From NCBI RefSeq assembly GCF_024124375.1, contig NZ_JAMXRZ010000020.1:1-46071 (forward strand): a stretch of 46,071 bases of DNA. Reading direction: 5' to 3'. The first letter of the stretch is position 1. Every line of letters begins with the position of its first letter. Positions 33,462-41,569 of the stretch are shown here, in pieces. The translations under genes and the position numbers were made by a program. The DNA comes from Klenkia sp. PcliD-1-E (GTDB lineage Bacteria > Actinomycetota > Actinomycetes > Mycobacteriales > Geodermatophilaceae). A model generated the notes under the pieces. It was not told the DNA's origin. It saw only the letters and a list, made by a program, of their open reading frames with translations, and made no database searches.

Positions 33462-35579
33462 TCAAGCACGATCGAGCTCGGCAGCGGGTTCCGGGTCGAT
33501 GTCGGGAACGTCGGCAGGGTCCTCCGGGAGCCGGGGCGCACGCGCGACCCACGGCCGCACAGGCTGCACCACGTCGCTGTAGAAGCTCTCGACCGCCGAC
33601 ACGACGCTGGGGATGAAGGCTCCACGCACGCCCGACCGCTTCGTGCCCATGGAGACGCTGCGCGCCAGGTTGAAAGCGACCAGCGGCGCCCTACCGACCG
33701 GCGACAGGCACGCGTGGTCGGTCCGGACGAGTTGCAGCTGTTCACAGGTCGGCGCGGTCTCCCCGGCGTAGTCCGCCTCGACCAGTAGATCGGCGGGCGC
33801 AGCCGTGAGCTGCTTGACCAACCAGGCGATGCGCCGGTGATTGGTGCCCTCCTGCGGAGCGGACACGCGCGTCGACGTCGTCACCTGCCCGGTACGGAGG
33901 TCCGCGACGAGATCGAGCGGACCGGCCGCACCCGGCACCCGCAGCGTGGCCTCGAGGCGGCCAGACGCCGCCAGTGTCTCCACCCCGGCCCGGGTGCGGG
34001 CAGCCGGGTCCGTAGCCAGCTTGCGCGGCATCACGTGGGCTACGTCTACGCCGAGCTCGGCGGTGAGCCGCAGGCACAGTTGGCGGACCAGCCGGATCCA
34101 AGCATCGACTGCGGCTGGCACCTTGCGGTCTCCCGGGCGCAAAGTGCCGGCCGCGACGGCCTCGCGGACCGGCACCCAGGACGGACCCATGTCGTTGAAC
34201 CCGGCCGCACCAGAGCGCGGATGTTCCACATAGCGCAGGAACTCATGCAGCAGCCATGCTTGGCCGGCGTCGGCGACGCCGCGATGTGACAGCACCATCT
34301 GGGCCTCGTGCAGGACCTCGGCCCACGACAGGTGAAACAGCGCCACCTTCGCGAGTTTGCGCCGGTCGACCGCCACGGGGTGCTCACCGACCCCTGGTGC
34401 GATCTCGTTGGACAGCGTGATGACGGCGTCGAACCCCTCCCGCTTCGCCACGTCGAGGTAGTTCTCCACCTGCTCGGTTCGCAGTTGTCCGGTACCGGTC
34501 TTGGTCTCGAGCAACGCCGTCCAGAGACGGGCCCCGCGCTGCACGCGGAGCACTCCGTCGGGCACGACGACGGCTTCACCGCGGTGGAACGGGACTTCCA
34601 GGTAGGTCTCGAGGACCCCGGCCGGGGCCCCGAACCGCGCGGTCAGACCTCTGCCGAATGGCTTCACCGCCATCATCGTGGCCAGGAGTGCCGATGTGGC
34701 CCGCTTCTCCTGCTCAGCAGCGTTGCCCACCCCGGAGATCGAGAACAACCGGGCCGCAGTCCACCCGTCACCGCCGGCGAGCTTGAGGACCGGCGGACTG
34801 AACCGGGCGACGGGTTGTTTTCGCGTGCGGAGTCCCGCGCCCGGGCGAGCGGCCGGCGAAGTCGGAGCGGCCGGGGTGGTCTGCGCCGGCGGTCGGTCGA
34901 CGACGATTGCCCTGGGACCTGCACCGTCGGGGTCCAGTTCGACCACAGCGACCTCGTCATCGTGGTCCGTGCGCACGTCGCCTGTCGCCGGTGGCGAGGG
35001 GATGGCCATCTCGGACGGGACATCCTCGGCCGTCTCATCCGTGACCTCGTCGTCGATGGCCACACCGAGGTCGGTGGCCAACCCCGCGAGTCCGGTCGCC
35101 CACCCCTGGGCAACGGCGCGAATGCGCCAGGCCCCATTCCGGCGGTACACCTCGCCGAGCACCATGGCTGTTTCCGCCTCCGCAGCCAGCACGCGGTGGA
35201 ACACCAGGGGTTGGCCGTCCTGCTCCATCACGACCAGCGCCAACTCCTCGACGTCGGCGAGTGTGCCCGTCGCGACGCTCGCAGCCACTGCTACGGCAGC
35301 GACGTCATCAGGCAGGGACTCGAGGTCCACGGCGACGGACTCCTGACCTCCGTCGTCGGTGCGACTGCCACCCAGGTGCCTAACCCCGCCGTCCGACGAC
35401 GTCGGCTGGTTGTAGAAGACCAGGTCTTCGTCGCCCCGGACCTTCCCGGCACCGTCCAGCAGTAGTGCAGAAGCATCCACCTCGACCTCTGCGCGGCCCC
35501 ATGAGACGACGCACCGGACGCCAGGCGTCCCGATCGGGAGTGGACTGTTGGCGCCCTTGCTCAGCTCTGTGCCCCGCAC
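33462..35579 (-). CDS. TerD fused to a PD-(D/E)XK nuclease-like domain
   Basis: A 705-residue protein. Residues 1-175 form a TerD-like domain with a weakened motif (VEVDASALLL kept; the acidic loop is TDDGGQESVAVDL). Residues 176-270 form a disordered acidic linker. After this, PDGVLRV gives Asp341, and WTALLETKTGTGQL gives Glu358 and Lys360, the spacing of a PD-(D/E)XK nuclease core. QVENYLDVAKREGFDAVITL resembles the strand and helix that follow in restriction-like folds. The remaining 200 residues are unassigned. Known Ter systems are linked with DNA processing in published surveys; a fused nuclease makes that direct. The GTG start has no ribosome site but has TAGGCT six bases before it, suggesting a leaderless transcript. 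Confidence 0.75.
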   Translation of the reverse strand: MRGTELSKGANSPLPIGTPGVRCVVSWGRAEVEVDASALLLDGAGKVRGDEDLVFYNQPTSSDGGVRHLGGSRTDDGGQESVAVDLESLPDDVAAVAVAASVATGTLADVEELALVVMEQDGQPLVFHRVLAAEAETAMVLGEVYRRNGAWRIRAVAQGWATGLAGLATDLGVAIDDEVTDETAEDVPSEMAIPSPPATGDVRTDHDDEVAVVELDPDGAGPRAIVVDRPPAQTTPAAPTSPAARPGAGLRTRKQPVARFSPPVLKLAGGDGWTAARLFSISGVGNAAEQEKRATSALLATMMAVKPFGRGLTARFGAPAGVLETYLEVPFHRGEAVVVPDGVLRVQRGARLWTALLETKTGTGQLRTEQVENYLDVAKREGFDAVITLSNEIAPGVGEHPVAVDRRKLAKVALFHLSWAEVLHEAQMVLSHRGVADAGQAWLLHEFLRYVEHPRSGAAGFNDMGPSWVPVREAVAAGTLRPGDRKVPAAVDAWIRLVRQLCLRLTAELGVDVAHVMPRKLATDPAARTRAGVETLAASGRLEATLRVPGAAGPLDLVADLRTGQVTTSTRVSAPQEGTNHRRIAWLVKQLTAAPADLLVEADYAGETAPTCEQLQLVRTDHACLSPVGRAPLVAFNLARSVSMGTKRSGVRGAFIPSVVSAVESFYSDVVQPVRPWVARAPRLPEDPADVPDIDPEPAAELDRA

Positions 35580-35585
35580 AGTCGC

Positions 35586-35591
35586 AGCCTA
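35586..35591 (-). promoter_or_regulatory. Putative -10 box, leaderless TerD-nuclease transcript
   Basis: On the minus strand TAGGCT matches TANNNT and lies six bases before the GTG at 35579. There is no Shine-Dalgarno sequence (the minus strand reads CCTCC there). This would start the transcript at the start codon and drive the Ter run. No good -35 is seen, so a specific sigma factor cannot be named. Confidence 0.35.
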
Positions 35592-35670
35592 GGAGGCGCA
35601 CACGGGGTCGGCACAGTTTCGGCACCGTGTCGCGTCGGTGGTTGCCCAAGAGTGCGTTGTCGGAGCCGTA

Positions 35671-36720
35671 GTGTTCCCGCTCGTGGAACTTCCGGTCTGG
35701 TTCGAGATCAGCACCTTCGTGGGTCTGACGGTGCTGCTGCTGGCCGACCTGGCCATCGTCGCTCGACGGCCCCACGAGCCGTCGGTACGCGAGGCGAGCA
35801 TCTGGGTGACCTTCTACATCAGCCTGGCCCTGCTCTTCGGGCTGGTGCTGCTGGCAGTCACCAACGGCGACTACGCCACGCAGTTCTACGCGGGCTGGCT
35901 CACCGAGTACTCGCTCTCGGTCGACAACCTCTTCGTCTTCGTCATCATCATGGCCCGCTTCCAGGTGCCCCGAAAGCTCCAGCAAGAAGTGCTGATGATC
36001 GGGATCATCATCGCTCTCGTCCTGCGTGGGGTCTTCATCCTGGCCGGCGCCGAGCTCATCGAGCGCTTCACCTGGGTCTTCTACCTCTTCGGCGCATTCC
36101 TGGTCTACACGGCCATCAACCTGGTGCGCGGCGAGGACGAGGACGACTACGAGGAGAACGCCCTCATCCGGCGCCTCCGCAGGGTGCTGCCGCTGACCTC
36201 CGAGTTCCATGGCAGCAAGCTGCGCGTCAAGACGGGGGGCAAGAGCTACTTCACACCGATGCTCGTTGTCATCCTCGCGCTGGGCACGACCGACCTGCTG
36301 TTCGCGCTGGACTCGATCCCGGCCATCTTCGGGCTGACCCGCGAGGCATTCATCGTCTTCACAGCCAACGTCTTCGCCCTGATGGGCCTGCGCCAGCTGT
36401 ACTTCCTGTTGGGCGGTCTGCTCAAGCGGCTCGTCTACCTGTCCTACGGGCTGGCCATCATCCTCGGGTTCATCGGCATCAAGTTGATACTCGAGGCAAT
36501 CCACGACAACTCGTTGCCCTTCATCAATGACGGCCAGCCGATCGACTCCGTGCCGACCATTCCGACCTGGCTCTCGCTGGTCGTCATCCTCGGGGTGTTG
36601 GCAATCGTCACGATCGCCTCTCTGCTCAAGACCCGCGGTGAGAAGCAGGACGCCGCGACGCCGTCAGCCAAGGACCCAGCCTCGAACGGGGAATCCACCT
36701 CGCCAACCGACGGCGTCTGA
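35671..36720 (+). CDS. terC: TerC family integral membrane protein
   Basis: A 349-residue protein with seven to nine membrane segments. TerC hallmarks are the first intramembrane acid in YSLSVDNLFVFVIIM and the second in LLFALDSIPAIFGLT, plus AFLVYTAINLVRGEDEDD. I chose GTG 35671 with GGAG six bases upstream; an earlier GTG at 35638 lacks a site. TerC proteins are linked to Mn2+ export and to tellurite resistance. It is divergent from the TerD-nuclease gene, with a 91-base shared upstream region that may coordinate both. It is the last gene of the Ter cluster before repeat copy D. Confidence 0.9.
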   Translation: MFPLVELPVWFEISTFVGLTVLLLADLAIVARRPHEPSVREASIWVTFYISLALLFGLVLLAVTNGDYATQFYAGWLTEYSLSVDNLFVFVIIMARFQVPRKLQQEVLMIGIIIALVLRGVFILAGAELIERFTWVFYLFGAFLVYTAINLVRGEDEDDYEENALIRRLRRVLPLTSEFHGSKLRVKTGGKSYFTPMLVVILALGTTDLLFALDSIPAIFGLTREAFIVFTANVFALMGLRQLYFLLGGLLKRLVYLSYGLAIILGFIGIKLILEAIHDNSLPFINDGQPIDSVPTIPTWLSLVVILGVLAIVTIASLLKTRGEKQDAATPSAKDPASNGESTSPTDGV

Positions 36721-37035
36721 TCAGCGAGAGGCTCACCCGACCCGACGAACGGGGCCGCTCTCCGTTACCGAGTCGAGAGCTGTCGTGAACTGTGCAGGGA
36801 CGTTCCGACTCTGGCGTGGACGGTCAGCGGTGCCCCGGCATACAACCGAGCTTGCGTCGACAGACGATGGTGCGGCGCCCGCGCACCCAGTCGTGCCCAC
36901 GCTCGGTGGTCATCTTGAACACGGCTGATCACCTCGGTCTGGCGACCGATACGGACTGCCTGGAGCGCAGAAGCGGCGAAGTGCTCCGTGATGTCGTCCC
37001 GAGAGCGACGATCAGCAGGCGGGCCCGCTGCTTCC
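36721..37035. other. Gap with no gene, ending at repeat copy D
   Basis: About 315 bases between TerC and the repeat. I see no coding frame with convincing composition, no strong terminator after TerC and no RNA gene. It may be the end of the mobile segment. Confidence 0.4.
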
Positions 37036-37140
37036 TCTTGACACGTGCTGGTCCAGCAGCATGCCGAGGAGCAGTGCGAGCGGGTCGCGGCCGAGCAGGT
37101 CGTCGGCGGCGGGGTCCTGGGCGATCCGGATGGTCGGCAC
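37036..37140 (-). repeat. Repeat copy D: native-looking 5' end of an HhH-GPD repair gene
   Basis: Minus-strand translation from GTG 37140 gives [18 protein letters not shown] then [15 protein letters not shown] and SRG, with GMLLDQ as in full-length family members. It lies 25 bases from the divergent dtd start, whereas copies A-C have other upstream sequence, so this is probably the original chromosomal 5' end. The remainder of the gene is missing here; in intact family members LLDQQ(V/I)PME follows. It is the most diverged of the four copies, still with no gap over 105 bp. Confidence 0.8.
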
Positions 37141-37165
37141 GGGGACATCCTGCAAGATCGAGCGC

Positions 37166-37612
37166 GTGCGAGCCGTGGTGAGCCGGGTCAGCAGCGCCTC
37201 CGTCGTCGTGGACGGCGCCGTCGTCGGGGAGGTCGGCCGGGGGCTGCTGGCGCTCGTCGGCGTGGCCCGGGACGACGACGCCGCGGCGGCCCGCGAGATG
37301 GCCCGGAAGATCCACGAGCTGCGGGTCTTCGAGGGGCCGGACGGCGAGGTGTCCGCCGCCGACCTCGGGCTGCCGGTGCTGGTGGTGAGCCAGTTCACGC
37401 TGCAGGGCGACACGCGCAAGGGCCGCCGTCCGTCCTGGTCCGCAGCCGCCCCCGGGCCGGTCGCCGAACCGCTGGTGGAGACAGTCGTCACCGAGCTGCG
37501 GGCGCGCGGCGCACGGGTCGCGACCGGTGTGTTCGGGGCGTCCATGCAGGTCAGCAGCACCAACGACGGCCCGTTCACACTGATCCTGGAGACCTGGAAC
37601 ACACGCCTGTGA
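37166..37612 (+). CDS. dtd: D-aminoacyl-tRNA deacylase
   Basis: A 148-residue protein of normal Dtd length. It hydrolyses D-amino acids (and Gly) mischarged on tRNA. Visible motifs: [20 protein letters not shown] at the start, [20 protein letters not shown] (SQFTL motif at the active site) and [10 protein letters not shown] (NxGPxT motif). The GTG is 25 bases from the start of the truncated repair gene on the other strand, so the two originally shared a control region. Core chromosomal gene. Confidence 0.93.
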   Translation: MRAVVSRVSSASVVVDGAVVGEVGRGLLALVGVARDDDAAAAREMARKIHELRVFEGPDGEVSAADLGLPVLVVSQFTLQGDTRKGRRPSWSAAAPGPVAEPLVETVVTELRARGARVATGVFGASMQVSSTNDGPFTLILETWNTRL

Positions 37613-37672
37613 GTGACGGCGCGGTCACGGGGTAGGGCGTACCTGTCCGTCGACTGTGAGACGGAACGGTCA

Positions 37673-37700
37673 GGAACACCAGGGGTGGTCTCCGCCGTTG
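37673..37700 (+). promoter_or_regulatory. Putative SigH/SigR-type promoter for sigB
   Basis: GGAAC at 37673-37677 and CGTTG at 37696-37700 are separated by exactly 18 bases, fitting the GGAAY/SGTTG consensus of actinobacterial thiol-oxidative sigma factors (SigH of Mycobacterium, SigR of Streptomyces). The pair lies about 145 bases before the sigma gene. SigH control of sigB is established in mycobacteria, which supports the call. Only sequence match is shown here. Confidence 0.5.
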
Positions 37701-37845
37701 TCATGGGCGTACCACATCGGGGCCACCACCCCGAGGACGGGCTCGGCCGGCGATCCCGGCGCCCCGTCCCGCACCGAAGACGCCCGGGTGACGGCCAGCA
37801 GGACCGGCGGCCATCCGACCCGAGAGGCAAGGACGAAGAACAACC

Positions 37846-38829
37846 GTGACGCTGCTGCAGTCCTCCCCCACCGACACCCTCAGCGTGCGCACCCCGCGGC
37901 GCACCCCCGACACCACCGGCCTGGTCTCGACCGACCTGGTCCGTGTCTACCTGAACACGATCGGGAAGACCGCGCTGCTCACCGCCGAGCAGGAGGTCGA
38001 GCTCGCCAAGCGCATCGAGGCCGGCCTCTACGCCGAGCGCCTGCTCGCCGAGAAGAAGCTGACCCCCGCGGTCAAGCGTGACTACACCGCGCTCGCCGCC
38101 GACGGCAAGGCCGCCAAGTCCCACCTGCTGGAGGCCAACCTCCGCCTCGTGGTCTCGGTGGCCAAGCGCTACACCGGCCACGGCATGACGTTCCTGGACC
38201 TGATCCAGGAGGGCAACGTCGGCCTGATCCGCGCGGTGGAGAAGTTCGACTACACCAAGGGCTTCAAGTTCTCGACCTACGCGACGTGGTGGATCCGCCA
38301 GGCCATCACGCGCGCGATGGCCGACAGCGGCCGCACCATCCGGCTGCCCGTCCACCTGGCCGAGCAGGTCAACAAGGTGGTCCGTACCCGCCGGCGGATC
38401 CACCAGGAGCTCGAGCGCGAGCCCACCGCCGAGGAGCTCGGCCTGGAGCTCGACATGACCCCCGAGCGGATCACCGAGCTGCTGGAGTACAGCCGCGACC
38501 TGGTCTCCCTGGACCAGACCGTCGGCGCCGACGAGGAGTCCCGGCTCGGTGACTTCATCGAGGACACCGACGCCGCGGTCGCCGAGGACGCCGTCGCCTT
38601 CCAGATGATGAAGGGCGACGTCCGGAACGTGCTGGGCACGCTGGAGGACCGTGAGCGCGACGTCGTCGTCATGCGGTTCGGCCTGGACGGCGAGCAGCCC
38701 CGCACCCTGGAGCAGATCGGCAAGCGCTTCGGCCTGTCCCGCGAGCGGGTGCGCCAGATCGAGCGCGAGACGATGAGCAAGCTGCGCTCGCCCGAGCGCG
38801 CCGACGCGCTGCGCGACTACCTGGCGTAG
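37846..38829 (+). CDS. sigB: Group 2 sigma-70 factor, SigB-like
   Basis: A 327-residue sigma factor with regions 1.2 to 4. Region 1.2 begins [11 protein letters not shown], region 2 contains [34 protein letters not shown] and [16 protein letters not shown], and region 4 shows [19 protein letters not shown]. There is no long N-terminal acidic extension as in SigA, so it is a SigB/HrdB-like stress factor of group 2. The order sigB then ideR is similar to that in mycobacteria, though here other genes lie between. Start GTG 37846; a SigH-type promoter lies upstream. Confidence 0.9.
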   Translation: MTLLQSSPTDTLSVRTPRRTPDTTGLVSTDLVRVYLNTIGKTALLTAEQEVELAKRIEAGLYAERLLAEKKLTPAVKRDYTALAADGKAAKSHLLEANLRLVVSVAKRYTGHGMTFLDLIQEGNVGLIRAVEKFDYTKGFKFSTYATWWIRQAITRAMADSGRTIRLPVHLAEQVNKVVRTRRRIHQELEREPTAEELGLELDMTPERITELLEYSRDLVSLDQTVGADEESRLGDFIEDTDAAVAEDAVAFQMMKGDVRNVLGTLEDRERDVVVMRFGLDGEQPRTLEQIGKRFGLSRERVRQIERETMSKLRSPERADALRDYLA

Positions 38830-38838
38830 CCGGCGGGG

Positions 38839-38873
38839 ACGACGGCGCCCGGCTGCCCGCCTGGCGCCGTCGT
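38839..38873. terminator. Hairpin between sigB and the acetyltransferase gene
   Basis: An 11-bp perfect stem, ACGACGGCGCC at 38839-38849 pairing with GGCGCCGTCGT at 38863-38873, with a 13-base loop. It lies between two converging genes, so it could stop transcription from both sides. There is no U-run, as is usual in high-GC bacteria. Confidence 0.6.
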
Positions 38874-38875
38874 GC

Positions 38876-41569
38876 TCACCTGGGGTCGGCGGCGCTGAAC
38901 ATCCGCCGGGGCCCGGGGTCGACCCGCGCGGTCGGTGGACCCACCCGCACGGCCGCACCGGCCACCACCAGCGACCGGCCGCCGTGCCACGGCTTGCTCG
39001 GCCCCACGATCACCGGCTCCAGCGACAGCGCCAACACCTCGGGCAGGTCGTCGGCCAGCCGGGCGATGCGCAGCAGCAGGTCCTCCAGTGCCGCGACGTC
39101 GACCGGCTCGCTGCCCCGGTAGCCGTCCAGCAGCGGCCAGGCCCGCGGCTCACGGACCATCTCCCGGGCATCGGTGTCGGTCAGCGGCAACGTGCGGAAG
39201 GCGCGGTCGCCGAGCAGGTCGGTGGCCACCCCGCCCACCCCGAAGCTGACCAGCGCACCGAAGGACGGGTCGTCGACCACCTCCACCACGGTGGGGACGC
39301 CGGGCGCGGCCATCTCCTGCACGATCACCGGGTCGTCGGAGGGGATGGCCTCGAACCCGGCCCGGACGTCGTCGGCGTCCCGCAGGTCCAGCCGGGTGCC
39401 GCCGAGGTCGGCGCGGTGCCGCAGCCACGGCGCGGTCGACTTCAGCACCACGGGGTAGCCGACCTCCTCGGCGGCGGCGACCGCGGCCTCGGCGTCCTCG
39501 GCCCGGCGGGAGCGCAGGAGTGGCACGCCGTAGGCGCCCAGCAGCGCGATGACCTCCTCGTCGGTGAGCTCGCGGCCGCCGCCCTCGGCCAGCGCGCCGT
39601 CGACCACCGCGCGGGCCGCGGCCTCGTCGACGTCCAGCTCGGGCACCTCGCCGGCCGGGCGCCGGCGCCAGGCGGCGTACTCGGCGACCCGGGCGAGGGC
39701 GATCACCGCCCGCTCGGGGGTGGAGAAGGAAGGCACCGACCCGCGGGCGGGCATGCCGTCCTCACCGCGCACCACCAGGACGTCGGGGATGCCGTCGGTG
39801 GACAGGTAGTTGGCCACCAAGGGCTTGGTCGCCCCGGCCGAGATCTCGCGCAGCACCCGGCCGAAGGGCTCGGTCTCGTGCGCCAGCGCCGGCAGGTAGA
39901 CGGCGATGACCGCATCCACCGCGTCGTCGTCGACGGCGGCCTGCAGGGCGGCACGGAACTCGTCCGGCGGCGCCCCGGTGCCGATGTCGACCGGGCGCTC
40001 GTGCGCGAGCTGCAGGCCCTGCTCCAGCACGGCGTCGGCGACGAGCACGCCCACCGCGGTGGAGTTGCCGACGATGGCGACCCGGCTGCCGGCCGGCAGC
40101 GGCTGGTGGGCCAGCAGGGTGCCCACGTCGAACAGCTCGGCCAGGGTCTGCACCCGGATGACCCCGGCGGAGGCGAACAGCGCGGCCACCGACTCCTCGG
40201 GGACGGTGACACTGGTGCCGGCCAGGCCCGCGGTCATCCCGACGTGCCGGCCGCTCTTCACCGCCACCACCGGCTTGTCCCGGCCGACGCGACGGGCCAG
40301 CCGCGCGAACTTGCGCGGGTTGCCGAAGCTCTCCAGGTGCAGCAGCACGACCTCGGTGCCGGGGTCGGTGGCCCAGTACTGCAGCATGTCGTTGCCGCTG
40401 ACGTCGGCCCGGTTGCCGGCCGAGACGAAGCTGGACAGCCCGATCCCGCGGTTGCTGGCCCGCTCCAGCAGCATCACGCCCAGCGCGCCGGACTGCGCGA
40501 AGAACCCCATCCGGCCCCGGCCGGGCACCCGAGGCGCGAGGCTGGCGTTGAGGCTGACCGCGGGGTCGGTGTTGACCAGGCCCAGGCAGTTGGGGCCGAC
40601 CACCCGCATGCCCGAGGCGCGGGCGGCAACGACGAAGTCCCGTTCGGCGGCGAGGCCCTCGGGTCCGGTCTCGCCGAAGCCGCCGGAGATGACCACCAGG
40701 CCCTTGACCCGCTTGCGCCGGCAGGCCTCCACCACGCCGGGCACCTCGGTGGCGGGCACGGCGAGGACGGCGAGGTCGACGTCGTCGGGGATGTCCTCGA
40801 TGGAGGCGTGCGCGGGCACCCCGGCGACGTGCCGGACGGCGGGGTTCACCGGGTAGATGGGCCCGGCGAACCCGGCGTCGAGCAGGTTCCGCAGCACCGC
40901 GTGGCCGATCTTGGTGCTGTCGTTGCTGGCCCCCACCACCGCGACGGACTGCGGGGTGAGCAGCCGGCCGATGGAGCGGGACTCGCTGCGCTGCTCCCGC
41001 TCGTAGGTCACCGCCAGCGCCTGCTCGGTGGGCGCGATCGGGAAGGTGAGGTGGACGACGCCGTCCTCGTAGGACCGGCGGGCCTCGTACCCGGCGTCCA
41101 GGAAGACCCGCACCATGCCGGTGTTCTGGCTGAGCACCTCGGCCACGAACCGGGTGATGCCGCGCTCGCGGGCGGCGGCGGCCAGGTGCTCCAGCAGCAC
41201 CGAGCCCAGCCCGCGCCGCTGGTGGGCGTCCTCGACGAGGAACGCGACCTCGGCGTCGTCGGTGCCGGGGTAGCGGTCGTAGCGGCCGACCCCGATGAGC
41301 TCGTCGCCGAGCAGGACGACGAAGGCCACCCGGTGGTCGTGGTCGACGTGGGTGAACCGGTAGAGGTCCTTGTCGCTCAACCGCTTCATCGGGCCGAAGA
41401 ACCGGTAGTACCGGGTCTGGTCGGAGCTGCGCTCCATCAGCCCCTGGATGCCGTCGGCGTCCTCGGGGGTGATCGGGCGCAGGTGCACCGTGCCGCCGTC
41501 GGCGGCGACCACGTCGGCCTCCCAGCCCGGCGGGGGGACGGGGTGCTCGGGGACGGTCGGGTCAGTCAC
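38876..41569 (-). CDS. GNAT acetyltransferase fused to acyl-CoA synthetase (NDP-forming)
   Basis: An 897-residue Pat/Pka-type protein. Residues 25-190 are GNAT (VEDAHQRRGLGSVLLEHLAA, the acetyl-CoA loop). Residues 205-300 form a CoA-binding domain (SVAVVGASNDSTKIGHAVLRNL), followed by succinyl-CoA-ligase-like domains (GFFAQSGALG, VAIVGNSTAVGVL). Residues from about 670 onward are an ATP-grasp domain (AYGVPLLRSRRAEDAEAA, GYPVVLKSTAPWLRHR). Such proteins acetylate a catalytic Lys of acetyl-CoA synthetase. The domain order (GNAT first) differs from S. enterica Pat, where GNAT is last, but is known in Actinobacteria. The first codons overlap the end of acuC by 8 bp. Confidence 0.85.
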   Translation of the reverse strand: MTDPTVPEHPVPPPGWEADVVAADGGTVHLRPITPEDADGIQGLMERSSDQTRYYRFFGPMKRLSDKDLYRFTHVDHDHRVAFVVLLGDELIGVGRYDRYPGTDDAEVAFLVEDAHQRRGLGSVLLEHLAAAARERGITRFVAEVLSQNTGMVRVFLDAGYEARRSYEDGVVHLTFPIAPTEQALAVTYEREQRSESRSIGRLLTPQSVAVVGASNDSTKIGHAVLRNLLDAGFAGPIYPVNPAVRHVAGVPAHASIEDIPDDVDLAVLAVPATEVPGVVEACRRKRVKGLVVISGGFGETGPEGLAAERDFVVAARASGMRVVGPNCLGLVNTDPAVSLNASLAPRVPGRGRMGFFAQSGALGVMLLERASNRGIGLSSFVSAGNRADVSGNDMLQYWATDPGTEVVLLHLESFGNPRKFARLARRVGRDKPVVAVKSGRHVGMTAGLAGTSVTVPEESVAALFASAGVIRVQTLAELFDVGTLLAHQPLPAGSRVAIVGNSTAVGVLVADAVLEQGLQLAHERPVDIGTGAPPDEFRAALQAAVDDDAVDAVIAVYLPALAHETEPFGRVLREISAGATKPLVANYLSTDGIPDVLVVRGEDGMPARGSVPSFSTPERAVIALARVAEYAAWRRRPAGEVPELDVDEAAARAVVDGALAEGGGRELTDEEVIALLGAYGVPLLRSRRAEDAEAAVAAAEEVGYPVVLKSTAPWLRHRADLGGTRLDLRDADDVRAGFEAIPSDDPVIVQEMAAPGVPTVVEVVDDPSFGALVSFGVGGVATDLLGDRAFRTLPLTDTDAREMVREPRAWPLLDGYRGSEPVDVAALEDLLLRIARLADDLPEVLALSLEPVIVGPSKPWHGGRSLVVAGAAVRVGPPTARVDPGPRRMFSAADPR

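Noticed and set aside
37605-37630. Terminator after dtd
   Set aside because: Only a 5-bp stem (GTGAC/GTCAC) is present, too weak to support.
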